Positions 36,157-45,637 of a stretch of DNA of 64,000 nucleotides are shown here, in pieces. The notes under the pieces are model-generated. The model saw only the letters and a program-made list of their open reading frames with translations, had not been told where the DNA came from and ran no database searches. Made by a program: the position numbers and the translations under genes. Source of the DNA: Burkholderia cepacia (lineage in GTDB: Bacteria > Pseudomonadota > Gammaproteobacteria > Burkholderiales > Burkholderiaceae). Location: NCBI RefSeq assembly GCF_001718835.1, contig NZ_CP013444.1, positions 1,054,001 to 1,118,000 of the forward strand, written 5' to 3'. Positions within the stretch are counted from its first letter, which is position 1. Every line of letters starts with the position of its first letter.

Positions 36157-37245
36157 ATGGGTGTCAACAAGCATCTGTTGGGCAAGGCAACGGTTCTGGC
36201 ACTAGGTTTGACGTGCGCGATCGAAGCCTGCGCGCAAAGCAGCGTTACGCTCTACGGCATCGTGGATGGCGGGCTGCTCTATCTCAACAAGACCGTGAAT
36301 GCGTCGGGCGGTAAAGGGGGAAAGCTGTTTGCCTTTACCGACAGCGGCCAACTTCCGTCGCAGTTCGGTCTAAGAGGGGTCGAAGATCTTGGAGGCGGCC
36401 TGTCGGCCGAGTTCCGGCTCGAAAGCGGAATCAATATAGGCAGCGGAGGTTACAACAATTCCAATGGGAACTTTCTCGGGCGCCGAGCGTATGTCGGGTT
36501 GACGGGCGCATTCGGCGAGATCAAGGCCGGTCTGCAGTTCTCCCCGTTTTTCGACGCGTTGTTCGCACTTGATCCCGTCGGTATGTCGAACTTCGGCAGC
36601 AGCCTGTTGATCTACGCGAACAACATCGGCGCGACGGGCGCATTCAATTCCAATGCACTATCGTATACAACGCCGCTGATTGCCGGCCTGCGCGGTAGCG
36701 CGATGTTGGCACTCGGCGGCGAGGCCGGGAATTTTTCGGCAGGTCGACAGTATTCGGCTGGTCTGTCGTATCAATGGGGCGGCTTGCGGCTCAATGCCGC
36801 TTACTACAACGGCAATCCGGGAGGCACGATTCAGACGATTCCTCCGACGACTGTCGGATTCGAAGGTCGCATGATTGGCGCGAGCTACGCATTCGGTCGA
36901 CTGACAGCCAAGGCGTCGTTCACGAACTACAAAGTCACCGGTACCGGGACCAACAACAACGTCTACGGCGGCGGCATCGATTATGCGTTGACGCCCGCGG
37001 TCGATCTGAACGGCGGCGTGTGGTACGTGAGCAACCGCAATGACACGTCGAGCCACGCGCTGATGGCTTCGCTCGGCACCGGGTATTTTCTTTCGAAGGC
37101 GACGGCTCTCTACGCGCAGGTCGGCGTGGTCAACAATCACGGCGCGTCTAATCTCGGCCTCGCGCTTGGCGATGCCCCGACTTCGTCTTATGCGCCAGCG
37201 GGTACGACCGTTGGCGCCGTCGCCGGTATCCGTCATTTTTTCTGA
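36157..37245 (+). CDS. Outer-membrane porin of the Burkholderia OmpC-like family
   Basis: A protein of 362 aa. A signal peptide (about 1-25, ending ACAQS) is followed by SSVTLYGIVDGGLLYLNK, the hallmark start of betaproteobacterial general porins. SQFGLRGVEDLGGGLSAEFR and LGRRAYVGLTGAFGEIKAG follow, and the C-terminus ends VGAVAGIRHFF with the terminal Phe needed for barrel insertion. It is the first gene of the catabolic operon, divergent from the LysR pair, so it probably admits the aromatic substrate. Confidence 0.92.
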   Translation: MGVNKHLLGKATVLALGLTCAIEACAQSSVTLYGIVDGGLLYLNKTVNASGGKGGKLFAFTDSGQLPSQFGLRGVEDLGGGLSAEFRLESGINIGSGGYNNSNGNFLGRRAYVGLTGAFGEIKAGLQFSPFFDALFALDPVGMSNFGSSLLIYANNIGATGAFNSNALSYTTPLIAGLRGSAMLALGGEAGNFSAGRQYSAGLSYQWGGLRLNAAYYNGNPGGTIQTIPPTTVGFEGRMIGASYAFGRLTAKASFTNYKVTGTGTNNNVYGGGIDYALTPAVDLNGGVWYVSNRNDTSSHALMASLGTGYFLSKATALYAQVGVVNNHGASNLGLALGDAPTSSYAPAGTTVGAVAGIRHFF

Positions 37246-37321
37246 ACGTCCGCCGCGCAGGGCCGGCGGAAGCATTGCTGAATTGACAGAGCGGAATCGG
37301 GCAATGAAAAGAGGAATCCTT

Positions 37322-38533
37322 ATGAGTATGGAATCGACGTTGGGTGGCCAGGTGAAGAAGCCGCATACGATGCAGGGGGCATTGCTTCTCATAGGCAGTT
37401 GCCTTCCGATTCTGGGAGCGGTTTTGATCGCGCCGCTGCTACCGCAGATGGTGCTGCATTTCGCAGCCGTCGCTCACGCCGATGTGCTGGTGCCGCTGGT
37501 CCTGACCACGCCGGCGCTGATGGTCGGCCTTCTCGGCCCCTTCGCCGGGCTCGTGGTCGACAAGTTCGGCCGCAAGACGCCATTGATCGTCGGGCTGCTC
37601 TGTTACAGCGCGCTCGGCACGGCCCCGCTTTGGCTCGACAACCTCTATGGCGTACTCGCCAGCCGGCTCGGCCTGGGCGTTGCCGAGGCAGTCATCATCA
37701 CGTGCTGCACTGCGCTGATCGGCGACTACTACGCCGACGAATCGCGAGCGCGGATGCTCGCATGGCAGACCATGACCGGATCCGTGTGCGCGGCGATCTT
37801 CTTCTTCGTCGGCGGTGTGGTGGGTGAACTGGGGTGGCGCGTGCCATTCTGGCTTTACCTCGCGGGCGTCCTGATGGTTCCGTTCTCGAGCGCGGCGTTG
37901 TGGGAGCCGCTCCGCATCGACACTCGCCAGCGAGGCGGCACGACGCATGTCGCGGCCTTTCCGTGGCAACGTCACGCATGGCTGTATGTCCTGAGCTGGT
38001 GCGGCGGGGTCAGCCTGTTCATCGTCGCGGTTCAACTCGGATTCCTGTTGAGCGGCATGGGCGTGCGCGCGCCCGGAATGATCGGGGCCGCGATCGGCAC
38101 CTCTCATGCGGCGGTGTTCGCCGGCGCAATCTGCACGCGCTGGCTGGGTCGTCTCGGGCCGGTGCGTGCCCTGTGCATAGCCTTTGCCCTGGCCGGAGGC
38201 AGCCTGCTCGCGCTGTCGGGGGCATCCAGGTATCCGCAGGTCATGATCGCCGTATTGCTGAACGGGCTCGGTGCCGGATTGATGATTCCAACGCTGGTCG
38301 CCTGGGCGCTCTCCGGCTTGCGGCCTGAATTGCGCGGTCGCGGATCGGGTGGCTTCATGGCGAGCATCTACTTCGGCGAATTCATGAGCCCACTCGTTGT
38401 CGCGGGGGTCGCGGCTGTTGTCGGAGGACTGATGGGAGCGATCAAGGTGCTGGGTCTGGTGCTGCTTGTGCTTGCAGCAATCTGTGCGGCGCAGTGGCTG
38501 GCCGATCGCAAGGCGTCGTCGGCACAAGCATGA
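37322..38533 (+). CDS. MFS transporter
   Basis: A protein of 403 aa with about 12 hydrophobic segments. ATG 37322 with GAGGA seven bases upstream is preferred to ATG 37304. A motif A-like loop VVDKFGRKTPLIVG is between helices 2 and 3. The central loop (DTRQRGGTTHVAAFPWQRH) separates the two halves. It is located directly after the porin and before the monooxygenase, so uptake (or efflux) of the aromatic substrate is likely. The specific substrate cannot be read from the sequence. Confidence 0.85.
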   Translation: MSMESTLGGQVKKPHTMQGALLLIGSCLPILGAVLIAPLLPQMVLHFAAVAHADVLVPLVLTTPALMVGLLGPFAGLVVDKFGRKTPLIVGLLCYSALGTAPLWLDNLYGVLASRLGLGVAEAVIITCCTALIGDYYADESRARMLAWQTMTGSVCAAIFFFVGGVVGELGWRVPFWLYLAGVLMVPFSSAALWEPLRIDTRQRGGTTHVAAFPWQRHAWLYVLSWCGGVSLFIVAVQLGFLLSGMGVRAPGMIGAAIGTSHAAVFAGAICTRWLGRLGPVRALCIAFALAGGSLLALSGASRYPQVMIAVLLNGLGAGLMIPTLVAWALSGLRPELRGRGSGGFMASIYFGEFMSPLVVAGVAAVVGGLMGAIKVLGLVLLVLAAICAAQWLADRKASSAQA

Positions 38534-38713
38534 GCGATCGCGAAAATTGACGGAGAGCAGTACGGATGTCGAGTGGAAATCTGTCGCTCCGGCAGGCGAA
38601 CCTGCCTGAATGACCTCCATTCAAGGCGCTGTTCGGCCGATGTCGATTCGCGGCAGCTGGTATCGATGGCGAAGTGTTTTCGAATACTCGTATTGAAAGA
38701 AAAGGGGGAATAG

Positions 38714-39838
38714 ATGGCACGTGTCACCAAGGTTTTGATTGTCGGCGGCGGCATCGGCGGGTTGTCGGCGGCGATCGGGTTGCGCGACGGTGGTATCGAT
38801 GTCGATCTCGTCGAGATCAAGCGTGAATGGACGGTCTATGGTGTCGGGATCATTCAGCAAAGCAACGTGGTGCGCGACATGGCAAAGCTCGGTCTGCTCG
38901 ATCGCTATTTGCCGGTTGCGTTTCCGTTCGATGACGCGATGCTCTACGACGCGGCAGGCAACAGGACGGGCGTCATTCCGGGACTGCGACTCGCAGGGCC
39001 GCAATATCCGGCGAACGTCGGGATTTCGCGGCTCGCGCTGCATCAGGTGTTGAGCGATGCGGCGCGAGAAAAGGGCGTACAGATCAGGCTTGGGCTGACG
39101 GTTGCAGAGTTCGACCAGGCCGCCGATCACGTCGACGTGACGTTCACCGACGGCAGCATTGGTAAATACGATTTCGTGGTGGGTGCCGATGGCGTCTACT
39201 CGAAAGTCAGACAGTTGCTGTTCGGCGATGAATTCCTGCCTCGTTACACCGGGCAGGCGGTCTGGCGGCACAACTTCGGGCGCGTGCCGCAGATCGATCA
39301 CCTTGCGGGCTTTCGCGGATCGGGCGCGAACGCGGGGCTCGTGCCACTCGCCGAGGATCTGATGTACATGTTCGTCACGTCGCAAGAGCCCGGTAATCCG
39401 TGGATGGAGCCATCCACACTTGCCGTTCAGATGCGCGAGCGGCTGAGGGATTTCGGCGGATTGATCGGTGAGTTGCGCGAAGAGATCGTCGACCCGGCGC
39501 AGGTCGTCTACAAGCCGCTGGAAGTGGTTTTCGTACCCGGAAATTGGTACCGCGGGCGTGTGCTGCTAATCGGCGATGCAGCGCATGCGACGACGCCGCA
39601 TCTGGGGCAGGGGGCGGGCATGGCGATCGAGGATGCAGTCGTGCTTGCCGAACTGCTGCCCTCCGGCGAGCCGATCGAACGCTTGATGGAGCAGTTCATG
39701 AGTCGGCGTCTCGGACGATGCAGGTTCATCCACGAAAGCTCGGTGCAGATCGGCGAATGGGAGATGCACGGTGAACCCCCGCACGGGCGAATCGAAATTC
39801 TCAAGCAAATGGTCGAGGTGACGGCGCAGCCGTTATGA
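38714..39838 (+). CDS. FAD-dependent aromatic monooxygenase (3-hydroxybenzoate 6-hydroxylase-like)
   Basis: A protein of 374 aa of the class A flavoprotein hydroxylases. It has GxGxxG-type VGGGIGGLSAAIGL (residues 10-23), the DG motif VGADGVYSKVR, and the GD motif GRVLLIGDAAHATTPHLGQG with MAIEDAVVLAELL. No signal peptide. Such enzymes use NAD(P)H and O2 to add a hydroxyl to a phenolic ring. AAGGGGG upstream of ATG 38714 is a strong ribosome site. It is the first catabolic enzyme after the transporter. Confidence 0.88.
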   Translation: MARVTKVLIVGGGIGGLSAAIGLRDGGIDVDLVEIKREWTVYGVGIIQQSNVVRDMAKLGLLDRYLPVAFPFDDAMLYDAAGNRTGVIPGLRLAGPQYPANVGISRLALHQVLSDAAREKGVQIRLGLTVAEFDQAADHVDVTFTDGSIGKYDFVVGADGVYSKVRQLLFGDEFLPRYTGQAVWRHNFGRVPQIDHLAGFRGSGANAGLVPLAEDLMYMFVTSQEPGNPWMEPSTLAVQMRERLRDFGGLIGELREEIVDPAQVVYKPLEVVFVPGNWYRGRVLLIGDAAHATTPHLGQGAGMAIEDAVVLAELLPSGEPIERLMEQFMSRRLGRCRFIHESSVQIGEWEMHGEPPHGRIEILKQMVEVTAQPL

Positions 39839-39887
39839 CCCACGGGTCAAGATGTGCCTTCAATCGAATCATATGGAGCAGAGCAAC

Positions 39888-40442
39888 ATGAATTCTCCTG
39901 TTCGCCGGGTTGTGACCGGACATGACGGGCATGGCAACGCGATCATCGTCAGCGATGGCGCGCCGGCGGCCGTATTCCCGCTCCAGGCGTTGCCCGGGCT
40001 CGTGTTCTCCGAGGTATGGCGCACGGTCGGCATGCCGGTGCCGATCGATAACGGAGTCGATCCGACTGTGGGTCCGCTGCGTCTCGCACCGAACCGGAGC
40101 GGTTCGGTGATTCGCGTCGTCGACATGCCGCCAGATCCCGATCACTCGACTTTCAAGGCCGATGAACTGTTTTCGGAAATCGCCGCGGCAAGCGCATCGA
40201 CCTCCACGGGGCAGTCGGCCGATAAGTTGATGCATCGTACCGAGACCGTCGACTACGGGATCGTGATCGAAGGTGAAATCTGGTTGGTCGTCGATGAGGG
40301 CGAGACCCTGTTGAAGCCCGGCGACATCGTCGTGCAACGAGGCACGAATCACGCATGGAGCAATCGCAGCGACCGGAACGCGCGCATGGTCTTCATTCTG
40401 CTCGACGGGCGATTCGCGCCGGAACTGGCACCGCTCACCTGA
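39888..40442 (+). CDS. Cupin-domain protein
   Basis: A protein of 184 aa from ATG 39888, with GGAG nine bases upstream; ATG 39873 is also possible. A single cupin fold is visible at the C-terminal half: RTETVDYGIVIEGEIWLVVD, then LLKPGDIVVQRGTNHAWSNR, including the metal-binding His/Glu positions. The N-terminal half resembles small cupins in aromatic pathways. It may be an isomerase, decarboxylase or dioxygenase-like enzyme, or a binding protein. It is part of the catabolic operon. Confidence 0.75.
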   Translation: MNSPVRRVVTGHDGHGNAIIVSDGAPAAVFPLQALPGLVFSEVWRTVGMPVPIDNGVDPTVGPLRLAPNRSGSVIRVVDMPPDPDHSTFKADELFSEIAAASASTSTGQSADKLMHRTETVDYGIVIEGEIWLVVDEGETLLKPGDIVVQRGTNHAWSNRSDRNARMVFILLDGRFAPELAPLT

Positions 40443-40521
40443 AGGCTGCGGCGTCGCATCAAGTCGATGGCGCATCGATTCCGAGCTGCCATCGAATCTG
40501 TCACATACGGGAGCAAACACG

Positions 40522-41682
40522 GTGTTCAAGTATTTTCCTGGCAATTATGTCTGGAACCTGTCGGTGGATCTGGCGATCGAGATGGGCGCACGTATCGGCG
40601 AAATCGAGGAGATGTGCGCGCCGCTGCAGGATGCATCGAGGCAACCGGATGCCACCGGTACGCAGGCGTTCCGGGAAACGTGGGTCCGCATGGCGGACAA
40701 GCTGTGCGAACTTGCCGAAGAGGACGAGTCGCGCGGCCGGCTGATCTCCGCCGGCGAGAAGTACAACCGCGCGGCGATTTACCTCATCACGGCGGAACGA
40801 CTTCAGGCGCACGGCGCAGAAGGCCGCGTCATGCTCTACCAGCGCTTTCTCGACTTGTTCGCGCGAGGCATCGCACAAACCGGCGAGAACTGCGAGCGCG
40901 TCGAGATTCCATATGGAGACGCGCGCTTGGCTGGACTTTACGTGCGTGCCGAGAACACCGACGGACCTGCGCCGATCCTAGTGCAGATCAACGGTCTCGA
41001 TTCGACCAAAGAAATGCTTTATCGAGTCGGTCTGCCGCGATGGCTCGCGCAGCGCGGCGTAGCTTCCCTCATCGTCGATCAGCCCGGTACTGGCGAAGCG
41101 TTGCGCCTGAACGGGATGACTGCGGTCTACGACAGCGAAAGGTGGGCGAGCAGGATCGTCGATTGGCTGGAGACGCGCGTAGACGTCGACGCCGCGCGCA
41201 TTGGGCTGCAGGGCGTTTCGCTCGGCGGGTATTTTTGCCCGCGTGCGGTCGCGTTCGAGCCGCGTTTCGCGTGCGGCGTGACGCTCGGCGCGAACCACGA
41301 CTGGCGAGATGTGCAGAAAAAACGGCTCGCACGGGAAGGGAGTTTCCCGGTACCGCATTACTGGGAGCACGTGAAATGGGTGTGGGGAGCGAAGGATCTC
41401 GATGATTTCATGCGCATTGCGGAGAACGTGCATCTCGACGGTGTTCTCGACCAGATCAAGGTTCCCTTTCTCGTCACGCATGGCGAGAAGGACTCGCAGA
41501 TTCCGCTGCACTGGGCGATGCAAACTTACGAGCAACTGACCAATAGCCCGAAGCGGGAGTTGAAGGTGTTTACCGAGCGCGAAGGCGGTGTTCAGCACGG
41601 CAGCTTCGACAACTCGGCGAACGCTTGCGCATACATCGCTGACTGGGTCGCTGAAACGCTCGGTGGCAGGACCGCATATTGA
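40522..41682 (+). CDS. Alpha/beta hydrolase, C-C bond hydrolase type (DHPON hydrolase/FrsA-like)
   Basis: A protein of 386 aa starting at GTG 40522, with GGGAG upstream. A helical N-terminal domain of about 130 residues precedes the alpha/beta fold, as in 2,6-dihydropseudooxynicotine hydrolase. The nucleophile elbow is GVSLGG (near residue 232), the acid is in THGEKDSQIP and the His in GVQHGSFDN. The oxyanion region reads INGLDSTKEM. Members cleave C-C bonds in beta-diketone-like or ring-opened intermediates. The neighbouring ring-cleavage enzyme supports such a role. Confidence 0.78.
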   Translation: MFKYFPGNYVWNLSVDLAIEMGARIGEIEEMCAPLQDASRQPDATGTQAFRETWVRMADKLCELAEEDESRGRLISAGEKYNRAAIYLITAERLQAHGAEGRVMLYQRFLDLFARGIAQTGENCERVEIPYGDARLAGLYVRAENTDGPAPILVQINGLDSTKEMLYRVGLPRWLAQRGVASLIVDQPGTGEALRLNGMTAVYDSERWASRIVDWLETRVDVDAARIGLQGVSLGGYFCPRAVAFEPRFACGVTLGANHDWRDVQKKRLAREGSFPVPHYWEHVKWVWGAKDLDDFMRIAENVHLDGVLDQIKVPFLVTHGEKDSQIPLHWAMQTYEQLTNSPKRELKVFTEREGGVQHGSFDNSANACAYIADWVAETLGGRTAY

Positions 41683-41717
41683 TCGAGAACGATTGATTTC
41701 CGAGTTGGAGGATACAG

Positions 41718-42665
41718 ATGAACATCATTGGACTGGACGAGTTGGTTTTCGGCGTGGACGACGTGAGCGCATGCGCGCGGTTCCTGACTGACTATGGTTT
41801 GAGACCGGTCGATGCGACTGCCGACGGCGGTCGCTTCGAGGCGCTGGACGGCACCGCGATCACGCTCCGGAAAAAGGACGATCCGTCGTTGCCGGCGCCC
41901 CTCCCGACCGCAACGATGTTGCGCAAGACCGTCTATGGCGTGGCGGACGAGGCGACGCTTCACGCGATCATGGACGAACTGGGCCGGGATCGGACGATTA
42001 CGCGCCTTGCCGACGGTTCGCTCGACACGGTGGATGATGTCGGTTTCGCGTTGGGGTTCCGGGTGACGCGTCGTCGGACGATCAAGCTGCCCGCCGAAAC
42101 GATCAACGCGCCCGGCGCGCCTGCCGGAAGAGCAGTCAACGCCGTCGCGGCCGACGAGCATGCCGTGGCACTGCCGCGGACCCTGTCGCACGTGGTGTGT
42201 TTCGTGCCGGATGCGGCGAAGGCAGAAGCATTCTATGTTGAGCGGCTGGGCTTCGTTTGCACAGACCGCTTTACGGGCGTGGGACCGTTTCTGCGGCCGG
42301 CGGGCACGCTCGATCACCACACGCTGTTCCTGCTGCAAACCCCGCCGTTCATGCAGGGCTGCGAGCATTTCACGTTTCACCTCGGTGGTCCGACCGAGCT
42401 GATGCAGGCCGGCACCCGGCTTGCGAATAACGGATACCAGTCGTTCTGGGGGCCGGGGCGTCACAAGTTTGGCTCGAACTGGTTCTGGTATTTCAACAGC
42501 CCGCTCGGCTGTCACGTCGAATACGACGCCGACATGGATTTGCATGACGAACACTGGACGCCGCGGGAGGCCGAAGCCGGTGCTGACTCGTCGCAACTGT
42601 TCCTGTTCGCGGCGAAGGAGCGATGGGCGCCGGGACGCCCCGCACCCAAGCATGTCGACCAGTAA
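41718..42665 (+). CDS. Extradiol-type VOC dioxygenase (first copy)
   Basis: A protein of 315 aa with two VOC modules. The N-terminal module (ELVFGVDDVSACARFLTDYG) lacks ligands, as usual in two-domain extradiol enzymes. The C-terminal module has candidate Fe ligands H158 (LSHVVCF), H217 (CEHFTFHL) and E268 (CHVEYDAD), so it is probably active. The strong AACGGAGG-like site (TTGGAGGATACAG) precedes the ATG. It likely cleaves the ring hydroxylated by the flavoprotein monooxygenases. A second, diverged copy closes the operon. Confidence 0.82.
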   Translation: MNIIGLDELVFGVDDVSACARFLTDYGLRPVDATADGGRFEALDGTAITLRKKDDPSLPAPLPTATMLRKTVYGVADEATLHAIMDELGRDRTITRLADGSLDTVDDVGFALGFRVTRRRTIKLPAETINAPGAPAGRAVNAVAADEHAVALPRTLSHVVCFVPDAAKAEAFYVERLGFVCTDRFTGVGPFLRPAGTLDHHTLFLLQTPPFMQGCEHFTFHLGGPTELMQAGTRLANNGYQSFWGPGRHKFGSNWFWYFNSPLGCHVEYDADMDLHDEHWTPREAEAGADSSQLFLFAAKERWAPGRPAPKHVDQ

Positions 42666-43014
42666 CGCACCGCGCGTCATGTGCGTGAGGTTGTGCAATC
42701 TGCATGAACTGCCCGACCGCGGATCGAGAGGGTTTGATCCGCATGCGATCGGCAGGGACATGGTGCTCGTGGTGCGCGACGGTGCCAGCGTGTATGCGTA
42801 CGCGGATTCCTGCCCTCATCACCCGGGCGCGCCGATGGCATGGCGCAAGGACGCGTATCTGAACGGAGACGGCACGCGCATAGTGTGCCACGGACATGGC
42901 GCGCAGTTCGACATTGCGACCGGAGCCTGCGTGCTTGGACCGTGCCTCGGTCAGGCATTGACACCGTTGAGTCTGGACGTCGACGAACGGGACGACGTAT
43001 GGCTTCGATCGTGA
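42652..43014 (+). CDS. Rieske-type [2Fe-2S] ferredoxin-like protein
   Basis: A protein of 120 aa starting at ATG 42652 inside the end of the dioxygenase gene (14-nt overlap). Rieske ligands are complete: C-P-H in YADSCPHHPGAPM and C-H-G-H in RIVCHGHGAQFD, spaced as in Rieske ferredoxins. No terminal oxygenase or reductase subunit is in this operon, so it may donate electrons to one of the other enzymes or act with a reductase encoded elsewhere. Confidence 0.85.
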   Translation: MSTSNAPRVMCVRLCNLHELPDRGSRGFDPHAIGRDMVLVVRDGASVYAYADSCPHHPGAPMAWRKDAYLNGDGTRIVCHGHGAQFDIATGACVLGPCLGQALTPLSLDVDERDDVWLRS

Positions 43015-43042
43015 TCGACGAATCAGTGAAAGGAGACGAAGG

Positions 43043-44608
43043 ATGGAATGGGATGTGATTGTGGTCGGCGGCGGGCCGTCGGGATTGACGATAGCGGCGG
43101 AGCTCGCCGGCATGGGGGTGAGGACGCTCGTGCTGGAGCGTCGATCCGGTGGTGTCCAATCACGCGCTGGGACGATTTTGCCGCGCGTGCTGGAATTGTT
43201 CGATGCACGAGGCATCGCGGACCGCTTTATCGAGCGCACGCGAACCATCGTCGATTTTCCATTCCGCCGCGCGCATATCTGGGCGGGTTTTCCGGGGATC
43301 CAGTGGCAGTACCTGGATTCGCGTTTTGGATTCACGCTGGGCCTGCCGCAGAATCTGACCGAGGAAATCCTCTGGTCCTGGGCGCTCGAAAGCGGTGCTG
43401 AAATTCGCAAGGGAGAGGCGGTACGCGAGTTGCGGCAGCACGACGAAGGCGTCGATGTCGAGACGGTTGGCGAATCGGGGACGACCACGACATTTCGTGC
43501 GCGCTACCTGATCGGTGCGGACGGTGGTCGCAGCGTGGTTCGCACCCAGGCGGGCATTCCTTTCGAAGGACAATCCGGAACGTTTCGCGGGATTGCGGTC
43601 GATACCGTGCTGGATGCACCCTGGCACGGAAAGCGCACCGACGTAAACAATGAGATGGGCTGGGCACGTGGTTACGCGTTCGGCGCGGGCATCACCCGAT
43701 TCAACATCGTCCATCGCGACCGGCGTCGCGCACCGAAGGACGAACCGGTCACTGTCGACGAAATTCGTCAGTGCCTGCGCGACATCCACGGAACCGACTA
43801 CGGCATCGAGGAATTGCGCTGGGCATCGCGGTTCGACGACACGATGCGCAGCGTGCCGACCTTCCGATCAGGGCGGGTGATGCTCGTCGGCGAATCTGCA
43901 CGGATTCATTACCCGGCGAGCGGGGTTGGAATGAATTTCTGCCTGCAGGATGCGTTCAACCTCGGCTGGAAGCTCGCGAACGTGATCAACGGGACGGCCG
44001 ACGAGTCGATTCTTGACAGCTACGACGCGGAACGGCAGCCGGTGATGCGCGCGCTGCTCGAAAGTGTAAAGGCCCAATGTGCGCTGCAGTTCAACTTCGA
44101 GCCGGATGCGGTCGCACTCAAGCGGCGCATGGCAGAACACGTCATTCCGCTTCCGGATGTGCAGCGCAAGCTCGTGCTCGAATTGAGCGGCCTCGAAAAA
44201 CCCTATCCACGCGAGGCTGGCAGTCATCCGCTCACCGGGCAACGTGTTCCGGATTTCGACGTCGTCATGCTGGACGGGCAATCGGTGCGCGTCGCGGAGC
44301 TGCTTCGCAATCGGCGCTTCTTGCTGCTCGACCTCGAGGGAGAAAGCCACCAGTTTGCGTCGATCGCGACGCAAGGTCTGCCGGTCGATCTCGTGCCGGC
44401 CCGGCTTGCGTGCGTACCCGCCTCGATGAACGGCGTGACCGGCATGCTGGTGAGGCCGGACGCGTATGTCGCGTGGGCGTCGTCGGAGGTTGGCCGAGTG
44501 GACGATTTGCGGGTGCAGATATGCAAGTGGATGCATGGGCCGGCGACGCGCGCCGCGTTTCAGGCGACCGGCACGGCATCGCGAGATGACCGATCGGGGA
44601 TCGAATGA
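43043..44608 (+). CDS. FAD-dependent monooxygenase of the PheA/TfdB/polyketide hydroxylase group
   Basis: A protein of 521 aa. The FAD-binding motif VVGGGPSGLTIAAELAGMG is at residues 6-24. The DG motif is LIGADGGRSVVRTQAG. The GD motif region is VMLVGESARIHYPASGVGMN, with GES where GDA is usual. A C-terminal thioredoxin-like domain (about 400-505) is as in phenol hydroxylases. AGGAGACGAAGG precedes ATG 43043. It is a second hydroxylase and may act at another ring position than the 38714 enzyme. Confidence 0.88.
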   Translation: MEWDVIVVGGGPSGLTIAAELAGMGVRTLVLERRSGGVQSRAGTILPRVLELFDARGIADRFIERTRTIVDFPFRRAHIWAGFPGIQWQYLDSRFGFTLGLPQNLTEEILWSWALESGAEIRKGEAVRELRQHDEGVDVETVGESGTTTTFRARYLIGADGGRSVVRTQAGIPFEGQSGTFRGIAVDTVLDAPWHGKRTDVNNEMGWARGYAFGAGITRFNIVHRDRRRAPKDEPVTVDEIRQCLRDIHGTDYGIEELRWASRFDDTMRSVPTFRSGRVMLVGESARIHYPASGVGMNFCLQDAFNLGWKLANVINGTADESILDSYDAERQPVMRALLESVKAQCALQFNFEPDAVALKRRMAEHVIPLPDVQRKLVLELSGLEKPYPREAGSHPLTGQRVPDFDVVMLDGQSVRVAELLRNRRFLLLDLEGESHQFASIATQGLPVDLVPARLACVPASMNGVTGMLVRPDAYVAWASSEVGRVDDLRVQICKWMHGPATRAAFQATGTASRDDRSGIE

Positions 44609-45579
44609 GTCAGGAGAAAAACGCTACACCGCTCGATCCGCAATTGGCCGGAATGGTGGCGGCCATGCGGGCACGGCGCGCCCCGCCGCCGTTTTCCGGA
44701 ACGCCGACGGAGGCCCGCGAACGGATGCGTTTGGCGATCATGGCTGCACGAGAGTGTACGCCGATGCCACTGGTGAGGGCGGTTGAAGATGCCGTTGCTT
44801 GCTACGCGGATTCCAGTGTTCCGGTTCGAATCTATCGACCGACAGCGACGGGACGGCTCCCGACAGTCGTGTTCTTCCATGGCGGCGGGTTCGTGCTGGG
44901 CAGCGTTGAACTGATGGACGACATCGCTCGCAAGTTGTGCCGCGATATCGAAGCAGTGATCGTTTCCGTCGAATACCGACTCGCGCCCGAGCATCCGTAT
45001 CCCGCAGCGCACGACGACGCGTTGACGGCGACGCTCTGGGCGATCGAGAACGCAGCTGTGCTGGGCGGCGACGCTGCATGCGTGGCCGTGGCGGGGGAAA
45101 GCGCGGGAGGCAACCTGGCCGCATCGACGACGCTGGCGCTACGCGATCGGGGGCAGGCGCTCGCGGCCCAGCTACTGGTCGTGCCGGGTGTCGACATGGC
45201 CCGCGACGTTGCTGCGTTGAGGAGGTTGCAACGCGACTTCCCGATGCTTGCTCCGCAGGATCTGGAAGATATCGTGCGGCTCTACATGGGCGAGCGAAGG
45301 GGCGACGCCGAATACAGCCCGCCATCACCGCTGCGCGCGGACAGTCACGCGGGGCTGCCGCCAGCGCTCGTCGCGGTGGCAGGGCATGACGCGCTTTGCG
45401 CCGAAGGGCGTGCCTATGCCGAATGTCTCGCCGAATCTGGCGTTCCAGTCCGGCTATTGCAATTCGACGACATGTTCCATCCGTTCTTCGCGTTCTTTGA
45501 GGTATCCACTTCGGCACGTCGGGCCAATGACGAGATTTGCCGGGAATTTTCCCGGTTGCTGCGTGGGCAATCATCGTGA
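44605..45579 (+). CDS. Alpha/beta hydrolase, hormone-sensitive-lipase family
   Basis: A protein of 324 aa. The start ATGA overlaps the previous stop. Oxyanion motif FFHGGGFVLGS is near residue 92, nucleophile GESAGG near 165, the acid in VAGHDALCAEG and the His in MFHPFFAF. HSL-family esterases hydrolyse short esters and lactones, which fits a lactone or ester intermediate in this pathway. No signal peptide, so cytoplasmic. Confidence 0.85.
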   Translation: MSQEKNATPLDPQLAGMVAAMRARRAPPPFSGTPTEARERMRLAIMAARECTPMPLVRAVEDAVACYADSSVPVRIYRPTATGRLPTVVFFHGGGFVLGSVELMDDIARKLCRDIEAVIVSVEYRLAPEHPYPAAHDDALTATLWAIENAAVLGGDAACVAVAGESAGGNLAASTTLALRDRGQALAAQLLVVPGVDMARDVAALRRLQRDFPMLAPQDLEDIVRLYMGERRGDAEYSPPSPLRADSHAGLPPALVAVAGHDALCAEGRAYAECLAESGVPVRLLQFDDMFHPFFAFFEVSTSARRANDEICREFSRLLRGQSS

Positions 45580-45637
45580 TAGGCAAGCGCCGAATAGACC
45601 GGCAACTGTTTCAATTCAAATTATTTCGGAGGCGCGT

